Shown here piece by piece: positions 1-5,386 of a stretch of DNA of 15,064 bases (the first letter of the stretch is position 1; each line of letters opens with the position of its first letter). The notes below the pieces were generated by a model. The model was not told the origin of the DNA, did not search any database, and saw only the letters and a program-made list of their open reading frames with translations. Source of the stretch: an uncultured Granulicatella sp. (GTDB lineage: Bacteria > Bacillota > Bacilli > Lactobacillales > Aerococcaceae); NCBI GenBank assembly GCA_937891475.1, contig CALATC010000014.1:1-15064 (forward strand). Reading direction: 5' to 3'. A program made the position numbers and the translations under genes.

Positions 1-362
1 ATGGATTTGTTGGATATGCTTCTAGTAAGTATCAAGATGCAGCTAATAAAGAAAATAATAAGTTATTAGGTGATGACTTCATTATCAAGAAAGTTTCTAA
101 CGGAAGATTCACTAATCTTGAAGATTGGAAGAAAGAGTACTTTAAAGAAGTGAAAGCAAAAGGTGAAAAAGGATTTACTGCCATTGAGATTGATGGTAAA
201 CAAATTACCAATTATGCTGAACTAAAAGTCTTATTTGATAAAGCGGTTGAGGCTGACCTAGCAGCTGGAGGAACAACTAAAACTGTAGAACTTAAATCAA
301 AAGTCTTTAAAGCACTTCTTAAGAATACAGATGGATTCTCAGGACAATTATTCAATCCTTAG
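1..362 (+). CDS. C-terminal fragment of a large secreted protein, probably an M26-type zinc metalloprotease (IgA1 protease/ZmpB-like)
   Basis: The reading frame is open from base 3 to the TAG at 360-362, giving 119 codons; the 5' part lies outside the window. An internal GTG at 150 could be taken as a start, but it has no ribosome site and the frame continues upstream of it, so I treat this as one truncated gene. The fragment is soluble, lysine-rich and lacks membrane segments or an LPXTG anchor. The pattern KKEYFKEVKAKGEKGF, then EIDGKQITNYAELKVLFDKAV, ending KVFKALLKNTDGF near the terminus, resembles my recollection of the end of streptococcal M26 peptidases, whose anchor sits at the N terminus. 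The catalytic HExxH region would lie upstream, so the family call is tentative. A strong terminator follows directly. Confidence 0.45.
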   Translation, partial: GFVGYASSKYQDAANKENNKLLGDDFIIKKVSNGRFTNLEDWKKEYFKEVKAKGEKGFTAIEIDGKQITNYAELKVLFDKAVEADLAAGGTTKTVELKSKVFKALLKNTDGFSGQLFNP

Positions 363-370
363 AATCAACG

Positions 371-400
371 AAAAGACCCTTCGGGGTCTTTTTGTTTTTT
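371..400 (+). terminator. Rho-independent terminator of the left-edge gene
   Basis: A perfect 9-bp stem, AAAAGACCC (371-379) with GGGTCTTTT (384-392), is closed by the very stable C(UUCG)G tetraloop and followed by a T-rich tract to 400. It begins 9 bases after the stop codon, which also marks the end of the preceding transcript. Confidence 0.93.
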
Positions 401-420
401 ACACTTCCAATTTCCATTGT

Positions 421-449
421 TTGCCCCAAAATTGGATTTTTGGTATACT
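421..449 (+). promoter_or_regulatory. Promoter of degV
   Basis: TTGCCC (421-426) and TATACT (444-449) are separated by 17 bp, and the -10 is preceded by TGG (extended -10). Transcription would start near 456, leaving a leader of about 40 nt with AAAGGAG at 481-487, 8 nt before the ATG. Confidence 0.75.
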
Positions 450-495
450 ACAGAAAGCAACGTGGTTGCTAAATTTAAGAAAAGGAGTCGAGTAA

Positions 496-1380
496 ATGAA
501 AATTGCGATCGTAACGGATAGTACTGTGTATTTGACACCAGAAGAACGCCGTGAGTGGAATATTCATGTATTGCCACTATCAGTTATTTTTGGACAAGAA
601 AGTTATCGTGAAGAACAAGATTTGACAACTGCCGATTTCTATGAAAAAGTAAAAAATTCAGAGGTATTCCCAACGAGTTCACAACCAGCAGTTGGTGAAA
701 CAATTGAATTATTCCGTGAATTATCCCATCATTATGATGCTATTATTCCAATTCTTTTATCCAGTGGGATTAGCGGAACTTATCAAACAGTTGTGACAGT
801 TGCTGAAGAATTACAAGATGAAGTGTTGATTTATCCAATCGATTCAGGAATTAGCTGTGCACCTCAAGCTCGTGCAGTTCGTCTTGCTGCAATGATGGCA
901 AAAGATGAACAATATACAGCTAAAGAAATTGTAGCTTGTGTTCAACAATTAGTAGACCGTACAACAGCTTACTTCATCGTAGATGATTTGAACAATCTTC
1001 AAAGAGGTGGACGTTTATCAGCAGGTGCTGCATTAGTAGGTTCTATGTTGAAAATTAAACCAATTTTAACATTTGAAGATAAGAAAATTGTGGCATTGGA
1101 AAAAATTCGTACGCAACAAAAAGCGATGAAGCGAATTGAACAATTATTTGAAGAAGCTACTCAAACAACAGATGGAGATGGATACGAATTAGTGATTATT
1201 CATGCGAATGCTCCAGAAGCAGGAGAAGCATGGCGTGCTCAAATTCAAGAGAAATATCCAAAATTAAGAACATCTCTAGCATATTTTGGTCCAGTTATTG
1301 GAACTCACTTAGGGCAAGGAGCTTTAGGATGTTCATGGGATATTGTTATTGAGAAAAATTTAGAAAATATTGAAGCTTAA
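496..1380 (+). CDS. degV: DegV family fatty-acid-binding protein
   Basis: This is a 294-residue protein of normal length for the DegV family (usually about 280-290). DegV/FakB proteins bind a fatty acid in a buried pocket; FakB members present it to the kinase FakA for phosphorylation and incorporation into phospholipid. Visible family motifs are DST at residues 8-10, TSSQP at 60-64, SSGISGTYQ at 89-97, LQRGGRLS at 168-175 and GPVIGTHLGQGALG near 265-278. No signal peptide or membrane segment is present, which fits a cytosolic protein. It has its own promoter and terminator, so it is probably monocistronic. No fakA (DhaK/DhaL-like kinase) gene lies in the window, so whether it works as a FakB cannot be decided here. 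Start: ATG 496, 8 nt after AAAGGAG. Confidence 0.93.
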   Translation: MKIAIVTDSTVYLTPEERREWNIHVLPLSVIFGQESYREEQDLTTADFYEKVKNSEVFPTSSQPAVGETIELFRELSHHYDAIIPILLSSGISGTYQTVVTVAEELQDEVLIYPIDSGISCAPQARAVRLAAMMAKDEQYTAKEIVACVQQLVDRTTAYFIVDDLNNLQRGGRLSAGAALVGSMLKIKPILTFEDKKIVALEKIRTQQKAMKRIEQLFEEATQTTDGDGYELVIIHANAPEAGEAWRAQIQEKYPKLRTSLAYFGPVIGTHLGQGALGCSWDIVIEKNLENIEA

Positions 1381-1388
1381 ACTCATAG

Positions 1389-1430
1389 GATGGAAATAGA
1401 ATGATGAATTCTATTTTCATCTTTTTTGTT
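1389..1430 (+). terminator. Terminator of degV
   Basis: A 14-bp stem with one G-T wobble, GATGGAAATAGAAT (1389-1402) and ATTCTATTTTCATC (1408-1421), has the loop GATGA and is followed by six Ts at 1422-1427. Confidence 0.9.
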
Positions 1431-1464
1431 TGTAAAAAATTTCCAAATAAAAAATATTTTCCGA

Positions 1465-1479
1465 TATTTTTTTCGTATA
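1465..1479 (+). promoter_or_regulatory. Possible competence sigma-factor (ComX/SigX) site upstream of coiA
   Basis: No convincing sigma-A -35/-10 pair lies upstream of coiA. Instead there is a T-run followed by TTCGTATA (1472-1479), which matches the streptococcal cin-box TACGAATA at 6 of 8 positions and lies 19 bp before the ATG. Competence promoters of this class pair a T-rich stretch with the cin-box, and coiA is a classic late competence gene. The match is imperfect and the leader would be very short, so this is suggestive only. Confidence 0.3.
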
Positions 1480-1498
1480 TATAGTTGAGGTGGTTTGG

Positions 1499-2596
1499 AT
1501 GAAAATTGCTCGAGATTCAAATGGAGAATTAGTATATGCGTATAAAGGAATTGAATTAGATAAGTCAGAATATTATGCTTGTCCGACGTGTGGAGAACCT
1601 GTACAAATTTGCCAAAAGAAAAATGGAGAATATTTTTTTAGACATGTAACTCAAGCAAGGCATGATGGAGAGACGGAAGCTCATCAAAAAGGAAAAGAAG
1701 AATTACAAGAAAGCCTCGTGAAACAAGGATTTTCAGCAGAATTAGAACGATATGAAGCGTTAATTGGACAAATTCCGGATCTCACCATTGAAGTAGGTGA
1801 AAAAGAATGGGTGTTGGAATATCAATGTAGTGTCATTCCAATAAAAGAAATGATGACTCGAACAAAGGCATTAGAAAGTTTGGGGAGAGGTGTATCGTGG
1901 ATTCTGGGGAAGAAGTTTTTACAAAAAAACTTATGTGAGATGACTTTGTATTGCGTTCGATATCATCCCAAATTAGGCAATTATGTGTGCTTCTATACGG
2001 ATAAGCAATGGATCATTCATCATCATCTGATGTTACACTTTCAAAAAAGGAAGTATCTGTTTCATGAGAGTCGATGTGACTTAGATAAGCTAGATTGGAA
2101 AAAGGTGTTTCAAATTTTTGAAGAGTCGGAACACATCAAAATTTCTCAAGAGGCAAGTAAAGAGCAGTCATGGACAAAAGAAGAGTGGCAAGCGTTTGTT
2201 TTAAGTCCCCAAAAAGAAAATCGACAATTTCTAGAAGCACTCTATCATCATCAGTGGACATTTGATCAACTAGACGTCTGCCGTAGTTACCCAAAATATT
2301 CTTGGAGTATGAAAACAACTAATATCATTTGGCAAGGATACTTATGGATGGGGATTGATAGGCTAAAAATGAATCAGATTTTTTCTATTCAGCAGTGTTA
2401 TGAGTATATGCAAAAATTATTTGCACAAAAGAAAATTCGATTTTCTTTGTGTTATGAGCAAGAGAAAGTTTGTAAGTGTGAGATAGAACGATTTTTGAGG
2501 AGGATTCTGGAAGAAACAAATTGTTTGTCTCGATTACCAGACGGAAGGTGGAAGAAAATAAAAAAACTAGCAAGAGAAGGAGAGTTCTCTTGCTAG
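1499..2596 (+). CDS. coiA: Competence protein CoiA-like (zinc-binding, nuclease-like)
   Basis: CoiA is needed for recombination of incoming DNA during natural transformation in streptococci. The 365-residue product shows the family layout. At the N terminus is a zinc-finger-like CPTC pair (C28, C31) followed by H49. A PD-(D/E)xK nuclease-like core follows: IPDLTIE with D94, then VLEYQCS with E107 and Q109. After it comes the conserved R-rich helix and GVSWILG (131-137). The C-terminal half is basic, aromatic and poorly conserved. Start: a longer frame begins at GTG 1490, but that GTG lies inside the ribosome site GAGGTGG (1487-1493), so ATG 1499, 5 nt downstream of it, is the real start. The gene stands alone and converges on the B6 operon, and its last codons form that operon's terminator. 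An active competence regulon is not shown by this gene alone. Confidence 0.85.
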   Translation: MKIARDSNGELVYAYKGIELDKSEYYACPTCGEPVQICQKKNGEYFFRHVTQARHDGETEAHQKGKEELQESLVKQGFSAELERYEALIGQIPDLTIEVGEKEWVLEYQCSVIPIKEMMTRTKALESLGRGVSWILGKKFLQKNLCEMTLYCVRYHPKLGNYVCFYTDKQWIIHHHLMLHFQKRKYLFHESRCDLDKLDWKKVFQIFEESEHIKISQEASKEQSWTKEEWQAFVLSPQKENRQFLEALYHHQWTFDQLDVCRSYPKYSWSMKTTNIIWQGYLWMGIDRLKMNQIFSIQQCYEYMQKLFAQKKIRFSLCYEQEKVCKCEIERFLRRILEETNCLSRLPDGRWKKIKKLAREGEFSC

Positions 2597-2597
2597 T
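2555..2597 (-). terminator. Terminator of the B6 operon, embedded in the coiA 3' end
   Basis: A perfect 13-bp inverted repeat, ACTAGCAAGAGAA (2566-2578) and TTCTCTTGCTAGT (2585-2597), has a 6-nt loop. Read on the minus strand it is followed by TTTTTT-A-TTTT (complement of 2566-2556), a proper U-tract. On the plus strand no T-run follows, so it works mainly for the minus-strand operon. The stem includes the TAG stop of coiA. Confidence 0.85.
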
Positions 2598-2603
2598 AAT
2601 AAA

Positions 2604-3143
2604 TTAAGCTTTAAATTGTTGATGAATTTTTTTGAAAATTGGATATAAAATTGGAACAGTAATGACTGTGAAAGCAGCTGAACCAAATGTTCCTAAAATT
2701 TTAGTGAAAGCTGCAATGAATGCAGGAGTAAATGCTAGTCCACCCATAATCATTCCACGAAGGAAAGTGTATTTGACTAAGTTTAAAATAATTTTAATGA
2801 CAGCAGCTAAAATACCGATTCCGATAATGTTTACAGCTTTGTCTTTTTGGTGAAGTGTTTTTTCATAAACAAGGTGGATTCCCCAGCATACGATAAGAGA
2901 CTCTAAAATTGTAATCCAAACTTCAGCGGCATATCCATTTAAAATATCGAAAATACCTAATCCTAAAGTAGCAGCAATTGCTCCTTTTTTACTGCCGAAT
3001 ACTAAGCAGCCAACAACGACTAGGGCATTTCCAAAGTGGACGAATTGGTGTCCTAATGGAATTCTAAATAATTGAACTCCTAAGAAAATTAAAGCCGCAA
3101 ATAATGCGATTTGTGTTAATTCACGTAATGAATAATGTTTCAT
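2604..3143 (-). CDS. ECF transporter S component, probably for a vitamin B6 form
   Basis: The 179-residue protein is almost entirely hydrophobic, with about five or six membrane helices, the size and topology of an ECF substrate-binding (S) subunit. The first helix carries ALFAA, the AxxxA motif (A13, A17) by which S components dock on EcfT. The segment around FGNALVVVGCLVFGSKKGAIAATLG and the following GIFDILNG is typical of the ECF riboflavin/pyridoxine-type S family. It lies 16 bp downstream of a pyridoxal kinase gene on the same strand, so the substrate is most likely pyridoxine, pyridoxal or pyridoxamine; PdxU/PdxU2-type S components are known from such clusters. That assignment is from context, since specificity cannot be read from the sequence. 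The EcfA, EcfA' and EcfT energising genes are not here and would be encoded elsewhere. Start: ATG 3143 with AGTAGGA (3157-3151) upstream. Confidence 0.82.
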   Translation of the reverse strand: MKHYSLRELTQIALFAALIFLGVQLFRIPLGHQFVHFGNALVVVGCLVFGSKKGAIAATLGLGIFDILNGYAAEVWITILESLIVCWGIHLVYEKTLHQKDKAVNIIGIGILAAVIKIILNLVKYTFLRGMIMGGLAFTPAFIAAFTKILGTFGSAAFTVITVPILYPIFKKIHQQFKA

Positions 3144-3159
3144 GTATAATTCCTACTTT

Positions 3160-4002
3160 CTATGAATGAAATAATTGTGTGAGAAGATGCAATTGTGGTT
3201 CGAAAGCAACTCCGTATTGTAAATCTTTTTCTTGAGCAATCGTTTCTTGAAGAGTAGCATCAAGAAAGGTTGTAGCAAGTGTTAAAGCTTTTTCTAAAGA
3301 AAAACCTTGTAAAATACAAGCACTTAGAATAGCTGAAACAATATCTCCAGTTCCAAAAAAATGATGCGGATAATGAGGAGTAAAAGCTGTTGCAAATTGT
3401 TCTGTAGTAGCATCATAACTTAATAATCCTATGGAACCAAGTGTTGTTTGAATGCCCGTTAGGACAACTTTTTTACATCCTAAATCGGCTAACTCCCTAG
3501 CAAGTTTCTGATAGGCTTCTACTGGTTGAATTCCTTCTAAATACTCTGTTTGAGTTAATAATGCAGCTTCAGTCAGATTTGGGAGAATGATATCCGCTTT
3601 GGAGCAAACGCTTCTCATTTGTTGGATATATTCTTCAGTAAAGCTACTATATAACTTTCCGTGATCACCCATAATTGGGTCGACAATCAGTAGAGCATCT
3701 GAATTTTGAGTAATATGATAGTCTAATAAGACCTTCAATTGTTCCATTTGTCTGCAATATCCAATAAATAGTGCATCTGTTTTTAAGTTTAATGCTTTCC
3801 ATTGTTCTAAACTTTGCTTTGTAAAGTCTAGTAGTTCTTGGATAGCAATTTGCCCAAATCCTCCTGTATGAGAGGATAGTAAAATGGTTGGTAAAAGTAT
3901 CGTCTCAATCTGGCAACAAGCCATAATCGGAATGGCTGGAGTCAGTGCTACTTTTCCAATTCCGGATAAATCATTGGCCAATATAATACGTTTTTGTACC
4001 AC
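3160..4002 (-). CDS. pdxK: Pyridoxal/pyridoxamine kinase (PdxY/PdxK-like)
   Basis: This 280-residue ribokinase-superfamily enzyme phosphorylates pyridoxal, pyridoxine or pyridoxamine with ATP to make the 5'-phosphates, the salvage route to PLP. Motifs in order are DLSGIGK (11-17) at the vitamer pocket, LLSSHTGGF (41-49), DPIMGDHGKLY (108-118), LPNLTEA (140-146), VLTG (180-183), and FFGTGD (215-220), the anion hole with catalytic D220. The TGGF and DPIMGDxGxLY patterns favour a PdxY-type pyridoxal kinase over the HMP-phosphate kinase ThiD, which is the main alternative. It is first in an operon with an S component. Start: GTG at 4002 lies 5 nt after AGGAGGTG (4015-4008); no better start is available. 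Its promoter faces and overlaps that of the divergent regulator. Confidence 0.9.
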   Translation of the reverse strand: MVQKRIILANDLSGIGKVALTPAIPIMACCQIETILLPTILLSSHTGGFGQIAIQELLDFTKQSLEQWKALNLKTDALFIGYCRQMEQLKVLLDYHITQNSDALLIVDPIMGDHGKLYSSFTEEYIQQMRSVCSKADIILPNLTEAALLTQTEYLEGIQPVEAYQKLARELADLGCKKVVLTGIQTTLGSIGLLSYDATTEQFATAFTPHYPHHFFGTGDIVSAILSACILQGFSLEKALTLATTFLDATLQETIAQEKDLQYGVAFEPQLHLLTQLFHS

Positions 4003-4034
4003 GAAAGCACCTCCTATTTTTAGAAGTTGAACTC

Positions 4035-4063
4035 ATTGTAATTCAGGATGGGATAAGGTACAA
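4035..4063 (-). promoter_or_regulatory. Promoter of the B6 salvage operon
   Basis: On the minus strand TTGTAC (4063-4058) and TACAAT (4040-4035) are exactly 17 bp apart. The -35 overlaps the -10 of the opposing regulator promoter, and this -10 overlaps the other's -35, so RNA polymerase could not occupy both at once. Confidence 0.75.
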
Positions 4064-4064
4064 T
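4036..4064 (+). promoter_or_regulatory. Promoter of the MocR-type regulator and recQ
   Basis: TTGTAA (4036-4041) and TACAAT (4059-4064) are 17 bp apart, which predicts a start near 4071 and a leader of about 38 nt. GAGGTG (4099-4104) is the ribosome site. The -10 lies inside the first GGTACAAT operator-like half-site, which suggests autoregulation. Confidence 0.75.
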
Positions 4065-4092
4065 ATTTTCCGAGAAGAATTGTACCGGTACA
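4057..4092. promoter_or_regulatory. Operator-like cluster of three GGTACA half-sites (candidate MocR/PdxR binding site)
   Basis: GGTACAAT (4057-4064) and its exact inverse ATTGTACC (4079-4086) are followed at once by GGTACA (4087-4092). The last two form the perfect 12-bp palindrome TGTACCGGTACA (4081-4092). The first and third half-sites are direct repeats with starts 30 bp apart, close to three helical turns. PdxR-type MocR regulators are known to bind mixed direct and inverted repeats in such divergent intergenic regions. The first site covers the -10 of the regulator promoter and the -35 of the kinase promoter. Confidence 0.7.
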
Positions 4093-4108
4093 GATAGCGA
4101 GGTGTGTC

Positions 4109-5386
4109 ATGTTTAAATATCAAGAAGTGAGTCTGGAAATTCGTCAGCAAATCGAAGAAGGCATTTATAAAAAAGGAGATCGACTTTCTTCGATTCGTGA
4201 AATGATTCAACAGTATCATTGTAATAAAGACACGATTTTAAAAGCTTTACATCTCTTAAAGGAAGAAAGTTTAATCTATCCAGTTGAAAAGAGTGGGTAT
4301 TATGTATTGAAAAATCGAGTCCCTGTTCGAAACACGACAAAAATTGGATTGCCAAATCCGATGCAATTTCCGATTGAAGATTTTAGAAAATGTTTGAATG
4401 AGTCAGTCATGGCAAGTTATGAAGGAATTAATAGCCAGAAAGAATCCATCCGAGGAGACCGTGAATTAATTGAAGCGATGGTGCCTTTATTAGAAAGTTA
4501 CGGGGTATATGCAAAGGAAGGGCAATTATCGATTACAACGGGAACGCAACAAGCCTTATATATTTTACTCCAACTGATTGGAACAGGCGGATTGTTATTA
4601 GAACAACCAACGTATAGTCGTATGAATCAATTAGTGAAGGAGTTAGGAATTCCCTATCAACTCATTGAACGAGAACAGACACAAGACACCATTTCATTAG
4701 AAAAGTTAGAACAAATTTTTCAAAGTGGTACCATTCGTTATTTTTATACGATTTCTAGATTTCATAATCCGCTTGGGATGAGTTATCCGGATAGTGTTAA
4801 AAAGAAAATTGTGGAATTAGCAGAAAAATATCAAGTCTATATTATTGAAGACGATTATATGGCGGATTATGAACGAGGAACTGCAACGCCTTTGCATTAT
4901 TTTGATACAAATGAGAGAGTCATCTATGTAAAATCTTTTTCATCAATTTTATTTTCTGCTTTTAAAATGGGAATCGTCGTTTTGCCAAACGCCTTAATAA
5001 AGGAATTCGAGAAGAGAAAACAATTATTAGATTTTGATTCAAATTTACTCATGCAAAAAACATTAGCGTTATTTATTCAAAATGGATTATTCGAAAAACA
5101 TCGACAAAAGATGGTGGCACACTATCACGAGAAGTCCCAACAATTTAGACAGTTATTAGAACAGTCAACGTTAGAAAACATACATTTACATGGAACACAA
5201 TTGTTATTAGAAAATCGTCAATTATCACTTCTAAAAGAACAGCTATATGCTGAAATAACAATTGACACATTAGAAGAAGCCTATATTGAAGAAATAACAC
5301 CGCAAATTTTTTCATTAGATGTCTATGCTTTATCGATGGGAGAAATGCAAGACTTAATACACATACTAGAAGAGAGGGGGAAGTAG
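4109..5386 (+). CDS. MocR/PdxR-type GntR regulator with a degenerate aminotransferase domain
   Basis: Residues 1-68 form a GntR winged helix, with the family patterns EIRQQIEEGIYKKGDRLSSIRE and then LHLLKEESLIYPVEKSGYYV. Residues from about 75 to the end resemble a fold-type I aminotransferase, including TTGTQQAL (143-150), NPLG (220-223) and IIEDDY (245-250). MocR regulators use this domain to sense PLP, usually through a lysine in a segment like YVGTFSK. Here the segment reads YVKSFSSILFSAFKMG (273-288), so the Schiff-base position is S279. The product is 425 residues where the family usually has about 450-500, and the C-terminal subdomain is short and divergent. It is divergent from the B6 kinase operon and is probably its regulator, as PdxR is elsewhere, but it may bind PLP non-covalently or sense another ligand. 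Its TAG stop abuts the recQ ATG. A plain aminotransferase is unlikely given the HTH. Confidence 0.85.
   Translation: MFKYQEVSLEIRQQIEEGIYKKGDRLSSIREMIQQYHCNKDTILKALHLLKEESLIYPVEKSGYYVLKNRVPVRNTTKIGLPNPMQFPIEDFRKCLNESVMASYEGINSQKESIRGDRELIEAMVPLLESYGVYAKEGQLSITTGTQQALYILLQLIGTGGLLLEQPTYSRMNQLVKELGIPYQLIEREQTQDTISLEKLEQIFQSGTIRYFYTISRFHNPLGMSYPDSVKKKIVELAEKYQVYIIEDDYMADYERGTATPLHYFDTNERVIYVKSFSSILFSAFKMGIVVLPNALIKEFEKRKQLLDFDSNLLMQKTLALFIQNGLFEKHRQKMVAHYHEKSQQFRQLLEQSTLENIHLHGTQLLLENRQLSLLKEQLYAEITIDTLEEAYIEEITPQIFSLDVYALSMGEMQDLIHILEERGK

Noticed and set aside
150..362. Small 70-codon gene starting at GTG 150
   Set aside because: The frame is open to base 3 and no ribosome site precedes the GTG, so it is the tail of a longer gene.
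3160..4002. HMP-phosphate kinase ThiD
   Set aside because: The TGGF and DPIMGDHGKLY motifs fit pyridoxal kinases better, and the neighbours point to B6 and not to thiamine.
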